Shown piece after piece: positions 19,084-28,192 of a stretch of 37,135 nt of DNA. Made by a program: the position numbers and the translations under genes. The DNA comes from Pediococcus parvulus (GTDB lineage Bacteria > Bacillota > Bacilli > Lactobacillales > Lactobacillaceae): positions 1 to 37,135 of the forward strand of contig NZ_BJWE01000016.1 in the NCBI RefSeq assembly GCF_007990205.1. The letters are read 5' to 3'. A model generated the notes under the pieces. That model saw nothing but the letters and a program-made list of their open reading frames with translations, was not told the DNA's origin and did not search any database. Numbering within the stretch: the stretch's first letter is position 1; every line of letters starts with the position of its first letter.

Positions 19084-20434
19084 ATGAAAGTCGTTATTGT
19101 TGGTTGTACGCATGCTGGTATTGCAGCGGCAACAGAAATTTTTAAAGCACATCCGGATACAGAGGTGACTATTTATGAGAGGAACGATAATGTCTCTTTT
19201 TTGTCATGTGGGATTTCTTTATATTTGAATGGCCAAGTTAAACGACTTGAAGATATGTTTTACGCAACACCAGAAGATCTTGCTAAACAAGGAGCTAAAG
19301 TTCGCATTAGACATGATGTGCTAAGCATTGACACTAAAACGCATCAACTTATCGTTGAAAATCTGGATAATAAAAAGGTTTTTACAGATAATTATGACAA
19401 ATTAATTATGTCAACCGGTTCGTATGTTGTGGTGCCACCATTGATGGGAATTGATGATTCGCATGTTTTACTCTGTAAAAGCTATGAACAAGCTAAACAA
19501 ATTTATACGTCAGCTCAAACTCATAAACACATCACAATTGTAGGTGGTGGCTATGTTGGGGTTGAACTGGCAGAGGCATACGCGGATACAGATCATGAAG
19601 TGACATTAATTCAATCGCACGGCCAAGTTCTAAACAATTATGTAGATAAAACTTTATCTGATCAAATTACAAGTTTGCTAAAAAAGCATGGGGTACATGT
19701 TTATTTGAATGAGCGGGTTGAAGCCTTTCAAGGTGACGATCAAAATGATAAAGTAATCATTCAAACTGATAAAACGAGCCATGAAGCAGATTTAGCAATT
19801 GTTAGTACTGGATTTATGGCAAACACTGACTTATTGCGTGGACAAGTTGATATGGACCGCCACGGAGCTGTTTTAATTAATGATTACTTGCAAACCTCTA
19901 ATCCTGATGTGTATGCAGCTGGGGATGCTTGTATTTCACATTTCAATCCGGCACATAATGATGCCTACATCCCTTTGGCCACGAATGCAGTTCGTCAAGG
20001 AGCTCTTGCTGGTAAAAATATTTTTGGCGAAGTTCAAAAATATATGGGAACTCAAGCCACATCAGCCATGGAGTTGTTTGGATACACGCTGGCAAACTGT
20101 AGCGGGGGCTAAAAAAGAAGGCTTAAACGCAGCCTCAGTTGTTTATAAGGGCAATTATCGTCCAAGTTACATGCCAACAACAGACATGCTGACCATCGTG
20201 CTTGTCTATGATCGCAGTAATCGGCGAATTCTGGGAGCACAACTCTATAGCAAACATGAAGTTGCCCAATCTGCAAACACGATTTCGGTTTGTATTCAAA
20301 ATAACAACACCATTGATGACTTAGCGTTTGTCGATATGCTATTCCAGCCACACTATGATGAACCATTTAACTATTTGAATTTGGTTGCCCAGTTGGCTAT
20401 TGAACAGGAACGACAAGCTCAAAAGGTAAAATAG
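19084..20434 (+). pseudogene. nox: Frameshifted NADH oxidase (FAD/NADH, CoA-disulfide reductase family)
   Basis: Residues 1-338 match a water-forming NADH oxidase: FAD motif VGCTHAG, active Cys42 in FLSCGIS, NAD site IVGGGYVGVELAE and the second FAD motif VYAAGDA. After ELFGYTLAN the frame runs into CSGG and a stop at 20110-20112. The rest of the protein (VAGAKKEGLN, FVDMLFQPHYDEPFNYL and so on) continues in the +1 frame to 20434, so the full-length enzyme (about 450 aa) is split. Relatives have a TG-x-T segment here. Loss of 11 bases between short ACT/AACTG repeats would explain both the missing residues and the shift. The ATG at 19084 has AAGAAGGA upstream. A sequencing error is the alternative. 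Confidence 0.85.
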
Positions 20435-20510
20435 AAATTAGCATGACTCAAAAGGTGAAAACACCTAGTTTCAGGTCACATTTTGAATAGACAAGTTCAT
20501 AAACTTAAGT

Positions 20511-20546
20511 CAAGCTGGGAAAACATTTCCCCAGCTTGTTTTTTTA
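20511..20546 (+). terminator. Terminator after nox
   Basis: CAAGCTGGG (20511-20519) pairs with CCCAGCTTG (20530-20538), followed by seven T's. A second small hairpin (AGGTG-AAAA-CACCT from 20453) lies just after the nox stop. Confidence 0.88.
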
Positions 20547-20553
20547 TGGCAAC

Positions 20554-20581
20554 AAAAAAAGCATTAGCTTTGCACTAATGC
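20554..20581 (-). terminator. Terminator after the leftward MFS gene
   Basis: On the minus strand GCATTAG pairs with CTAATGC (20581-20575 with 20567-20561), followed by seven T's (20560-20554). Confidence 0.88.
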
Positions 20582-20601
20582 CAAAATGATTAGTCAGTTT
20601 T

Positions 20602-21789
20602 TTACCCAACCTTTTGCAATTTTTGGGGTTCCTTTAAGAATAAATGACCAAGCAGCGCCAAAATTAAGAAAACGGCGGCGACACTGCAAACGCCTACCCA
20701 GCCTAAATGACTCCAAGCCAGAGTTGCGAAAAATGTTCCTAAAGAACCGCCTAAAAAGTAGCTAAACATAAAGACGGAGTTATTTCGACTGCTGGCTTCG
20801 AGACTCAAGGATTGGACAATAGCCTGATTGGAAACCTGACCAAACTGAGTTCCTAAATCGAGTAACACAATGCCTACAATTAAACCGATAAATAATTGGC
20901 CAATAAAAGCAAAAATAACAAAGGCTAACGTTGAAAAGAGAATCCCTAAGCCAATCGTCATTCTTGGCGAATAGGTATCAACTAAGCGGCCGATAATTGA
21001 AGCAAATAAGACACCAGTGATGCCCAATAAACCTAACAAACCAGCCACACCACTCCCGAGATGATATTGATCTGCTAAGTAGAAAGCAAGTGTTGACCAC
21101 AAAACATTGGAAACACCAAACAGGCAAAAACCATTAATGGCGGAACCTTGTAAATGTTTTTCTTTAGCAAGAAGTTTGGGCAAGGAAGCTAGAACCTTGC
21201 CGTAATTCATTCTTTGATGTTGTCTTGGATCACGCGGCAAGTACAAGTGTAAGATCACCAACAAAATGGTACAGATGAACGCTGCAATTAAGTAAACGTA
21301 CTGCCAGTCAAGAACGCTCCCCAACAATCCGCTGACCGAGCGTGAAAGTAAAATCCCTGTTAGCAAACCACTGAGGACATTGCCCAAAACTTTCCCTTGA
21401 TGCAAGCTAGGGGCTAGATAAGCGGCGTAAGGAATTATAATTTGAGGTGCCACAGAGGTAATTCCCACTAGTAGGGAAGCAACGCCAAAAATTGTAATAG
21501 ACGGGGCAAAAAAGGCCATGAACAACGCCAAAATTGAGAATCCCAACATCACCTGAATAAGATGATAGCGATTAAAGATGTCGCCCAACGGAACGATTAA
21601 AAGTAAGCCGAATGCATATCCCAGTTGTGTCAACATGGCAACCACACCGACTGTAGCTTTTGAAACTTGAAAACTTGTGGCAATGAGACCTTCAATTGGT
21701 TGAATATAATTTAAATTGGCCACAATGATCCCTGTGGCAAAGGCCATTAATAGAACTTTTTTTCCAGATAACTCTTTTTGTGAATCCAA
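20602..21789 (-). CDS. MFS transporter (YnfM/arabinose-efflux-like exporter)
   Basis: Twelve predicted membrane segments over 395 aa. Loop 2-3 has PLGDIFNRYHL (the MFS G-D-x-x-N-R motif). A central basic loop (PRDPRQHQRMNYGK) separates the two halves. The group is COG2814-like, usually drug or sugar efflux; the substrate is unknown. The start is TTG 21789 with GAAGAAGG upstream. It is preceded on the same transcript by a 22-codon leader ORF whose stop codon lies inside a small hairpin, suggesting translation-linked control. It converges with nox, and both have terminators. Family firm. Confidence 0.88.
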   Translation of the reverse strand: MDSQKELSGKKVLLMAFATGIIVANLNYIQPIEGLIATSFQVSKATVGVVAMLTQLGYAFGLLLIVPLGDIFNRYHLIQVMLGFSILALFMAFFAPSITIFGVASLLVGITSVAPQIIIPYAAYLAPSLHQGKVLGNVLSGLLTGILLSRSVSGLLGSVLDWQYVYLIAAFICTILLVILHLYLPRDPRQHQRMNYGKVLASLPKLLAKEKHLQGSAINGFCLFGVSNVLWSTLAFYLADQYHLGSGVAGLLGLLGITGVLFASIIGRLVDTYSPRMTIGLGILFSTLAFVIFAFIGQLFIGLIVGIVLLDLGTQFGQVSNQAIVQSLSLEASSRNNSVFMFSYFLGGSLGTFFATLAWSHLGWVGVCSVAAVFLILALLGHLFLKEPQKLQKVG

Positions 21790-21816
21790 ATTTTTACCTT
21801 CTTCGTTTGAATGAGT

Positions 21817-21842
21817 ACTAAAAGTAGACGACTAGTTTTAGT
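21817..21842 (-). promoter_or_regulatory. Hairpin overlapping the leader-ORF stop codon
   Basis: In the mRNA ACTAAAA (21842-21836) can pair with TTTTAGT (21823-21817). The first arm contains the TAA of the leader ORF, so a terminating or stalled ribosome would open the stem about 27 bases before the MFS start. Confidence 0.4.
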
Positions 21843-21906
21843 TTAATGGCGGAAAAGGGTTTTCGATTCGCATAATTAACCAGTGAAATAAACGGTTATT
21901 TAACAT
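21838..21906 (-). CDS. 22-aa leader peptide ORF upstream of MFS transporter
   Basis: On the minus strand ATG (21904-21906) is preceded by GGAGGT (21913-21918) at six bases, one of the best ribosome binding sites in the window. The peptide begins MLNNRLFHW and ends NPFPPLN before TAA. It lies about 17 bases from the predicted transcript start and 48 bases before the MFS start codon. The Pro-rich end (PFPP) is the kind of sequence that can slow ribosomes. Short ORFs of this type control several antibiotic exporters and methylases by translational attenuation. I do not recognise the peptide itself. Existence well supported; function inferred. Confidence 0.65.
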   Translation of the reverse strand: MLNNRLFHWLIMRIENPFPPLN

Positions 21907-21929
21907 GTTGTGACCTCCGTAATCAATTT

Positions 21930-21958
21930 AGTTTAAACAAAAATGTCACTTTCGTAAA
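21930..21958 (-). promoter_or_regulatory. Promoter of leader ORF and MFS gene
   Basis: On the minus strand -35 TTTACG (21953-21958), 17 bases, -10 TAAACT (21930-21935). The leader ORF starts very near the resulting 5' end. The rest of the 281-base gap toward gdpP has only a weak rightward promoter (TAAAAT near 22034). Confidence 0.45.
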
Positions 21959-22070
21959 GCATTGCCGAGTTTTTGTATTAGGAGTCGTTACCGATCTGTA
22001 AAGTAGTGACGGTTCTTTGTCAGGGGTCTTTGTGATAAAATAAACCTAGTACACAATTCGAGGAGAAACT

Positions 22071-24098
22071 ATGAAAAAATTACGTTTAGCAGAAAGGATT
22101 CCGGTGTTTATGCGGAATCCCCGCTTACGCTTGTTGGCAATCTATATTATTTTGTTATCACTCGTTGGCGCGGGAGTTGCGTTTTATTATAACTGGGTAT
22201 TGGGAGTCGTCTTATTGGTACTTCTCATTTTGGGAAGCATTTTTATTAGCGACACTTTTCATCGTGTGAATGAAGAAACCACAAAGTACATTTCTGATCT
22301 GTCATTTCGAATTAAACGTAGTGAACAGGATTCACTATTGCGCATGCCACTGGGAATTTTGATTTATGGGGATGAAGACCAAGTCCAGTGGGTTAATCCG
22401 TATATGCAGGGCTATTTAAGTGATAAAGATGTGCTTGGAAAAAAATTAGTTGATGTCGATAAAGACTTGGCAAAAATGTTAGCAGATCACCGGGATGAAA
22501 AAGGGACCGTTCCCGTTGTTTGGGGGGATCGTCGGTTTACCTTACTGGTTGAACAAGATAGCCACGTTTTGTACTTAATGGACATTACCAAGTATGCCAA
22601 GATTGAAGAAGCCTACGATAATTCGCAGGTCGTCATTGGTCAAGTTTTCTTGGATAACTACGATGAAGTCACGCAATCTATGGCCGATTCGGATGTTTCC
22701 AGTTTGAGCAGTTTTGTGACGAATCAAATTTCTAGCTGGGCTCAAGAGTTTGGCATGTATTTAAAACGAGTTGATGATGATCATTTTTTTGTTTTGATGT
22801 ATGCGGAAGTCTTGCAGAAGGTTGAAGCTGATAATTTCAAGCTTCTGGATACGATTCGGGAAGCAACCTCTAAACAAAACTTTCCAATCACCTTAAGTAT
22901 TGGGATTGCATATGGCGATCAAGATTTAAACAATTTGGCTGACTTATCACAAAGTAATTTGGATTTGGCGTTAGGACGTGGTGGTGATCAAGTTGTTGTC
23001 AAGTCACCAGATGGCCAGGCCCGATTCTATGGTGGTAAGACTAATCCAATGGAAAAACGGACACGAGTTAGAGCACGGATGATTAGTCAGGCGGTTACTG
23101 AATTAATGTCGCAAGCTGATCAAATTTTTGTGATGGGGCATCAGCAGTCTGATATGGATTCTTTAGGAGCCTGTTTAGGAATTCGCCGGATTGCCCAAAT
23201 GAACAACCGACAATGTTGGATTGTGCTCGATCAAGATAACCTGCATTCTGATGTGCGGCGTTTGTTAACGTCTTTGGAAGACTATCCTTCTATCAAGGAG
23301 TCCATTATTACGCCTGAAGCGGCTTTAGAGAATGCCAATAGCCAAAGCTTACTCATTATGGTTGATCATTCTAAACCATCATTAACGACGGCTCCTGAGC
23401 TTTACAAGAAGCTTGAAAATCGAGTTATGATTATTGATCATCATCGCCGAGGCACAGAATTTCCAGAAAATCCGGTTTTGGTTTATATTGAACCCTATGC
23501 TTCTTCAACGTGTGAACTCATTACAGAAATGTTTGAATACCAGTCTAAAGATAGTGAACCAATTAATGAAATTGAAGCAACTGGGATGTTAGCCGGAATT
23601 GAAATTGATACTAAGTCCTTTACCACAAAAACTGGGACGCGGACGTTTGATGCTGCCAGTTATCTACGATCAGTTGGTGCTGACGAGAATCTCATTCGCC
23701 ACTTTATGAAGGAAAACGTTGATAGTTATCTGCAGCGCAACCACTTAATTGAGTCGGTGGAATTTATTAATAAGAATTTAGCAGTTTGTGTTGGTGAAGA
23801 TGATCGGGATTATGATCCGGTTACTGCCGCACAAGCAGCCGATTCCTTGTTATCGATATCAGGAATTGAAGCGTCGTTTGTCATTACGCGTCGATCGAAA
23901 AAACAAGTTGGTATTTCAGCGCGTAGTGCGGGGGATGTTAACGTCCAGCTCATTATGGAGCAAATGGGTGGCGGCGGTCATTTAGGTAGTGCAGCAACTC
24001 AGATTGAAGGTCAAAGTGTTTCTGAAGTTAAAGCGACCTTAACTGAGATTTTAGAAAAGAAAAATGATACAGAAAATGAAGACGATGAAAAGGAGTGA
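22071..24098 (+). CDS. gdpP: Cyclic-di-AMP phosphodiesterase GdpP (YybT)
   Basis: Membrane enzyme that cleaves c-di-AMP to pApA. Order: two membrane helices (about 20-60), a degenerate PAS domain (about 85-175), a degenerate GGDEF (about 185-320, with DDDHF where GGDEF would be), the DHH domain (His357, Asp361, Asp363; Asp432 in VDHSKPS; DHH at 456-458) and DHHA1 with the [11 protein letters not shown] motif. All metal ligands expected are present, so it should be active. The length of 675 aa is usual. The ATG has GAGGAGAA upstream. It is followed by rplI five bases after its stop, as in most lactobacilli. Confidence 0.97.
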   Translation: MKKLRLAERIPVFMRNPRLRLLAIYIILLSLVGAGVAFYYNWVLGVVLLVLLILGSIFISDTFHRVNEETTKYISDLSFRIKRSEQDSLLRMPLGILIYGDEDQVQWVNPYMQGYLSDKDVLGKKLVDVDKDLAKMLADHRDEKGTVPVVWGDRRFTLLVEQDSHVLYLMDITKYAKIEEAYDNSQVVIGQVFLDNYDEVTQSMADSDVSSLSSFVTNQISSWAQEFGMYLKRVDDDHFFVLMYAEVLQKVEADNFKLLDTIREATSKQNFPITLSIGIAYGDQDLNNLADLSQSNLDLALGRGGDQVVVKSPDGQARFYGGKTNPMEKRTRVRARMISQAVTELMSQADQIFVMGHQQSDMDSLGACLGIRRIAQMNNRQCWIVLDQDNLHSDVRRLLTSLEDYPSIKESIITPEAALENANSQSLLIMVDHSKPSLTTAPELYKKLENRVMIIDHHRRGTEFPENPVLVYIEPYASSTCELITEMFEYQSKDSEPINEIEATGMLAGIEIDTKSFTTKTGTRTFDAASYLRSVGADENLIRHFMKENVDSYLQRNHLIESVEFINKNLAVCVGEDDRDYDPVTAAQAADSLLSISGIEASFVITRRSKKQVGISARSAGDVNVQLIMEQMGGGGHLGSAATQIEGQSVSEVKATLTEILEKKNDTENEDDEKE

Positions 24099-24103
24099 AT
24101 CTG

Positions 24104-24556
24104 ATGAAAGTAATTTTTTTGGAAGATGTTAAAGGTAAGGGTAAGCGCGGGCAGGTCAAAGAGGTTCCTGATGGTTACGCGCAAAACTTCTTAATTAAAA
24201 ATCATAAGGCTGAATTGGCAACAAAAGGTGCTTTGAGCAGTTTGAAAGGCCAACAACGTGCTGAAGAAAAACATGAAGAAGAAATTTTAGAAGCCGCTAA
24301 GCAATTAAAGGTCACTTTAGAAGATGACAAGACAGTTGTCGAATTGACTGCTAAAGCAGGCACTGATGGCCGTTTGTTCGGTTCAATTCCTAGTAAACAA
24401 ATTGCCCAAGCATTAGATAAACAGTTCGGATTAAAATTAGATAAACGTAAGATTGAACTCACCCAACCAATTCGCTCAATGGGATACACGAATGTACCAG
24501 TTAAGTTACATCCACAAGTAACAGCCAAAATTCGTGTTCATGTTGCAGAAAAATAA
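24104..24556 (+). CDS. rplI: 50S ribosomal protein L9
   Basis: The 150-aa protein begins [30 protein letters not shown], the L9 N-terminal domain, joined by a long helix to the C-terminal domain ([13 protein letters not shown]). ATG 24104 is eight bases after AAGGAG, which lies over the gdpP stop. An upstream GTG at 24095 overlaps that site and is unlikely. Confidence 0.97.
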   Translation: MKVIFLEDVKGKGKRGQVKEVPDGYAQNFLIKNHKAELATKGALSSLKGQQRAEEKHEEEILEAAKQLKVTLEDDKTVVELTAKAGTDGRLFGSIPSKQIAQALDKQFGLKLDKRKIELTQPIRSMGYTNVPVKLHPQVTAKIRVHVAEK

Positions 24557-24586
24557 TAGCAATAATTGTTTTGTGGTGAAGTTGGC

Positions 24587-24636
24587 TGTCTGATTACAGG
24601 TTAGACAGACACAAATTTGTTTAGGAACATTTCCTA
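24587..24636 (+). promoter_or_regulatory. Two dyads between rplI and dnaB
   Basis: CTGTCT and AGACAG form a hairpin (about 24588-24609) with no T-run. After it TAGGAA-CAT-TTCCTA (24622-24636) is a perfect 6-bp dyad 18 bases before the dnaB ATG. The role is unknown. Confidence 0.3.
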
Positions 24637-24654
24637 GTCATCAGAGGTAAGAAC

Positions 24655-26049
24655 ATGGATAATGACATTTTAGAAAATCAAACACCGCCACAAAATAGTG
24701 ATGCGGAAAAAGCCGTTTTAGGGGCAATTTTCCTTGATTCCGATGTGTTAGTTGACGCAATGGAATATTTAACCCCAGAAGACTTTTATCAACGGGCACA
24801 TCAAATCATTTTTCAGGCGATGGTTTCGCTAAATGATGAAGATGAGGCCATTGATGTCGTCACAATGAACAATAAACTAACCGCTCAAAATCAATTGGAT
24901 GATGTGGGTGGCGTAAGCTACATTGCAGAATTGGCGGCTTCGGTACCAACTGCAGCTAATGTGGTTTACTACGCTAAGATTGTGCAAGAAAAGGCCATTT
25001 TACGACGGTTAATTAAAGCTGCCACTAAGATTGTGACCAAGAGCTATCAACAAGATGAAGATGTCGGTACCGTTTTAGATGAAGCAGAACGTGAAATCAC
25101 GGAAGTTTCAGAAAATCGTAATCAGTCTGGGTTTAAGAAAATTTCCGATGTTTTGACCGATTCCATGACCGAGATTAACAAGCTCTACCAAAACGGAGAT
25201 GAAATCACTGGTTTATCAACAGGTTATAGTGAACTGGATAAAATCACGGCGGGTTTACATCCAGATGAACTTTTTATTCTAGCTGCCCGGCCTGCCGTCG
25301 GAAAAACGGCCTTTGCTTTGAATATTGCACAAAATATCGGTACCAAAACCGATAAAACAGTGGCTATTTTTAGTTTGGAAATGGGCGCTGATCAACTGGT
25401 TAACCGAATGCTTTGTGCGGAAGGTAGTATCGATGCCAACCATTTGCGTACTGGCCAACTAAATGAGGAAGAGTGGCAAAACTTAGTCATTGCTATGGGT
25501 AGCCTTGCAAAAGCCAATATTTATATTGACGATACTCCGGGAATCAAAATGGCAGAAATTCGAGCCAAATGTCGTCGCTTGGCCAAGGAACAGGGCAACT
25601 TGGGTTTAGTTGTTATTGATTATTTGCAATTAATTGAAGGCTCTGGTCAAGAAAACCGACAACAGGAAGTTTCAGCGATTTCGCGACAACTAAAAAAACT
25701 GGCTAAAGAATTAAGAGTACCTGTATTGGCACTTTCACAGCTTTCTCGTGGCGTGGAACAACGTCAGGATAAACGACCTGTTTTGTCTGATATTCGTGAA
25801 TCTGGATCAATTGAACAAGATGCGGATATCGTGGCGTTCTTATATCGTGAAGATTATTACGATCGGGATGAAGACGACGATAGCGACAATCAGAATTCAG
25901 CTCCACAACAAGAGGGTGAACCTGATGTCGGACCGGTTGAAGTCATTATTGAGAAAAACCGAAGTGGGGCACGAGGAACCGTAAAACTGTTATTTGTGAA
26001 ATCATATAATAAGTTTGCCCCAATTGCGTATGTACCAGATAATAATTAA
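24655..26049 (+). CDS. dnaB: Replicative DNA helicase DnaB (DnaC of Bacillus)
   Basis: Hexameric 5'-3' helicase of the replication fork. The N-terminal helical domain begins PPQNSDAEKAVLGAIF. The RecA-like domain has Walker A ARPAVGKT (211-218) and Walker B VVIDYLQLI. The late blocks DIRESGSIEQDAD and the arginine-finger region KNRSGARGTVKL are present. The length of 464 aa shows no intein. The ATG is preceded by AGAGGTAAG. It follows rplI in the common gdpP-rplI-dnaB order. Confidence 0.98.
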   Translation: MDNDILENQTPPQNSDAEKAVLGAIFLDSDVLVDAMEYLTPEDFYQRAHQIIFQAMVSLNDEDEAIDVVTMNNKLTAQNQLDDVGGVSYIAELAASVPTAANVVYYAKIVQEKAILRRLIKAATKIVTKSYQQDEDVGTVLDEAEREITEVSENRNQSGFKKISDVLTDSMTEINKLYQNGDEITGLSTGYSELDKITAGLHPDELFILAARPAVGKTAFALNIAQNIGTKTDKTVAIFSLEMGADQLVNRMLCAEGSIDANHLRTGQLNEEEWQNLVIAMGSLAKANIYIDDTPGIKMAEIRAKCRRLAKEQGNLGLVVIDYLQLIEGSGQENRQQEVSAISRQLKKLAKELRVPVLALSQLSRGVEQRQDKRPVLSDIRESGSIEQDADIVAFLYREDYYDRDEDDDSDNQNSAPQQEGEPDVGPVEVIIEKNRSGARGTVKLLFVKSYNKFAPIAYVPDNN

Positions 26050-26061
26050 GTAGTCACAAAA

Positions 26062-26103
26062 AACAGTTTTGCGTAGCTCTTCGGAACCTTATGTGAAACT
26101 GTT
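26062..26103 (+). terminator. Probable hairpin terminator after dnaB
   Basis: AACAGTTT (26062-26069) pairs with AAACTGTT (26096-26103), with partial pairing inside. The T-run comes only about 10 bases later, so it is a weak candidate. Confidence 0.45.
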
Positions 26104-26160
26104 CATTTATGCACTTTTTTAAGTTAATTTAAGTTAGTTTTTACAGGAAAGGAGAGGACG

Positions 26161-27357
26161 ATGAAGGAATTAAAATTACGGTATTTACTCTTGGGATCCA
26201 TGGTAGATAGTATTGGGATGAGTTTTGTGTGGCCCCTGACAACGGTTTACATGCATAACATCTTGGGTCATTCACTCACAATTGTGGGAATTGTGCTCTT
26301 ACTAAACTCAGTTGCAAGTATCATTGGTTCTTTTACAGCGGGACAATTGTTTGATAAACATGATGGTTACTACCTATTACTGGGTGGGATTGTTTTCACG
26401 GCATTAAGCATGTTGGTACTTGTGTTTTCAAATAAATGGCCAGTCTATCCAATTATGCTTGTTTTGATTGGCTTAGGAACCGGTTGGATTATGGCATTTG
26501 TCAACGCTCTAGGAACCACGGTGCATAGCCGCGATGGGCGCTTTGTGTTTAATATGATTTATTTTGTCCAAAACCTGGGCGTCATGGTTGGTACTGCAAT
26601 TGTTGGAATTATGTTTAAAGATAATGTTGCGCCGTTATTTGCAGTGGCCACTGCCTTATATGTTGTTTTCTTCTTCGTAGCTGCGCTAAATTATCATGTG
26701 AAACGGGAAATTCCAAAGAGTCAGCATCAAATGGATCCTGATGCGAAAGTGGCTTCCAAGACCGAAAAGTTACCGCATATCAATTCAGTTGTGATGTATA
26801 CCTTGTTTATTAGTCTATTTTTAATTTGGATTTTTTATCAACAGTGGAACAGTAATATTTCGGTTTACATGTTGAGTCTGCATATTCCGTTAAAAAATTA
26901 CAGTTTCTTATGGACAGTGAATGGGTTCTTCATTTTAATTGTGCAAGCTTTACTAAGTTGGCAAGGTGGAAAGATTTTCAAAGATCCTTTTCATCAAGTC
27001 TATTTTGGTATGTTATTTTTAATTGCTTCTTTTGTCATTTTGGTTTTCGCCAAACAGTATATTGCATTTGTGCTTGCAATGATTATTTTGACAATTGGCG
27101 AAGCAGTTACCTTTCCACAAATTCCGGCAATTGCTAATCTCTTATCACCATATGGGATGAAGGGACGCTATCAAGGATTGGCAAGTTCGTTTCCATCAGC
27201 TGGCCGTGCATTGGGTCCGCTAGTAGGAAGTCTAATTATCGATACCCTCTCATTTGTTTCGTTGTTTGTGGTTGCGGCTGTAATTATTGCTTTAATTTTG
27301 TTTGTTAATATTGCAATGATTGAGCGGAGTAAGCATGAGTTAACGGAATACAATTAA
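26161..27357 (+). CDS. MFS transporter (YttB/MdtG-like)
   Basis: 398 aa with about 12 hydrophobic segments. Loop 2-3 reads GQLFDKHDGYYLLLGG, the MFS G-x-x-x-D motif with a His in place of the usual Arg/Lys. A hydrophilic central loop (about 180-200, KREIPKSQHQMDPDAKVASK) divides the halves. It resembles the multidrug-type MFS proteins often found beside dnaB in lactobacilli; the substrate is unknown. The ATG is preceded by AAGGAGAGG. It has its own terminator. Confidence 0.85.
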   Translation: MKELKLRYLLLGSMVDSIGMSFVWPLTTVYMHNILGHSLTIVGIVLLLNSVASIIGSFTAGQLFDKHDGYYLLLGGIVFTALSMLVLVFSNKWPVYPIMLVLIGLGTGWIMAFVNALGTTVHSRDGRFVFNMIYFVQNLGVMVGTAIVGIMFKDNVAPLFAVATALYVVFFFVAALNYHVKREIPKSQHQMDPDAKVASKTEKLPHINSVVMYTLFISLFLIWIFYQQWNSNISVYMLSLHIPLKNYSFLWTVNGFFILIVQALLSWQGGKIFKDPFHQVYFGMLFLIASFVILVFAKQYIAFVLAMIILTIGEAVTFPQIPAIANLLSPYGMKGRYQGLASSFPSAGRALGPLVGSLIIDTLSFVSLFVVAAVIIALILFVNIAMIERSKHELTEYN

Positions 27358-27371
27358 GTTGATAATCTTTG

Positions 27372-27398
27372 TCAGTACTGAAAAGTACTGATTTTTTT
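27372..27398 (+). terminator. Terminator after the MFS gene at 26.2-27.4 kb
   Basis: TCAGTACT (27372-27379) pairs with AGTACTGA (27384-27391), followed by seven T's. Confidence 0.9.
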
Positions 27399-27462
27399 GT
27401 TTCAGATGAAGTTAATTATTTGGGGAAATTGTAGATCAATGAAGTGGGCAGATTCAAATAAT

Positions 27463-27499
27463 TGTAATCGTTTGTAATATTTTGAAAGGAGCTTGTAAA
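27463..27499 (+). promoter_or_regulatory. TGTAAT repeats, WalR-like, before the NlpC/P60 gene
   Basis: TGTAAT occurs at 27463-27468 and 27473-27478, with TGTAAA at 27494-27499. The WalR (YycF) consensus is two TGTWAH hexamers with five bases between; here the gap is four. Cell-wall hydrolase genes are the usual WalR targets, which makes this plausible but not proven. Confidence 0.3.
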
Positions 27500-27583
27500 T
27501 AGATTTAAAAATGTTCGTATTGTGTGCATGTTAAGATGTTACTTGTTATGATGATAAGAAATAAGTTAACCGAAAGGGCGTCT

Positions 27584-28126
27584 ATGATTAAAACAAATTT
27601 TAAACATGCACTTGTTCTTGAAATTGGAGTCGCTGGAATTACATTAGGATCAGCTAGCGTGGCCAGCGCTAATGCGAACGATGGTGGTAATCAACAATAT
27701 TCTGCTACTCAAACTGCCGAAAATAGTCAAACTGTACAAACAATGGTGAAGACCAGTTCCACCGGAAACAGTGCTGTAGTTTCAGAGGCTTTAAGTTTAG
27801 CCAAGACGCATATCCCTTACGTTTGGGGTGGCGAATCAAGAAGTGGCATGGATTGTTCTGGTTTCACAGATTGGGTTTACGCACATGCGGCTGGAAAATC
27901 GTTAGGTCATTACACGGTTGCTCAAGAAAGTCATGTGACAAAACAGACTGTTGCACAAGCACAACCGGGCGATTTATTATTCTGAGGATCGCAAGGGGCA
28001 AGTTACCACGTGGGAATCTACATAGGTGATGGTAAATATGTTGCCGCTCCTTCCCCCGGCCAATACGTGTCAGTTCAGTCACTTAGCAGTGGCTTTATGC
28101 CTAGTTTTTCTGGCCATGTGATTTAG
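27584..28126 (+). pseudogene. Secreted NlpC/P60 peptidoglycan hydrolase interrupted by TGA
   Basis: The signal peptide begins MIKTNFKHALVLEIG and ends near ASVASA. A short linker leads to an NlpC/P60 domain with catalytic Cys in GMDCSGF. The frame stops at TGA 27983-27985 after QPGDLLF. Beyond it the same frame continues GSQGASYHVGIYIGDGKYV to TAG at 28124-28126, with the catalytic His in YHVGIY. Relatives have Trp at that position (DLLFWG), so one base change TGG to TGA splits the domain between Cys and His. Without readthrough the product (133 aa) is inactive. The ATG at 27584 has GAAAGGG upstream. The third catalytic position is Ala-rich (VAAP rather than VHAP). Confidence 0.88.
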
Positions 28127-28137
28127 TAATTAAAATT

Positions 28138-28192
28138 AAAAAAATGATTTGCAAAGTTCAGTTTGGCTCTTCTTTGCAAATCATTTTTTTAA
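28138..28192. terminator. Two-way terminator between the NlpC/P60 pseudogene and the DUF1304 gene
   Basis: AAAATGATTTGCAAAG (28141-28156) pairs perfectly with CTTTGCAAATCATTTT (28172-28187), with A's on one side and T's on the other, so it serves both converging genes. Confidence 0.9.

Noticed and set aside
12238-26049. Inteins or introns in gyrB, gyrA or dnaB
   Set aside because: All three have normal lengths and uninterrupted motifs.
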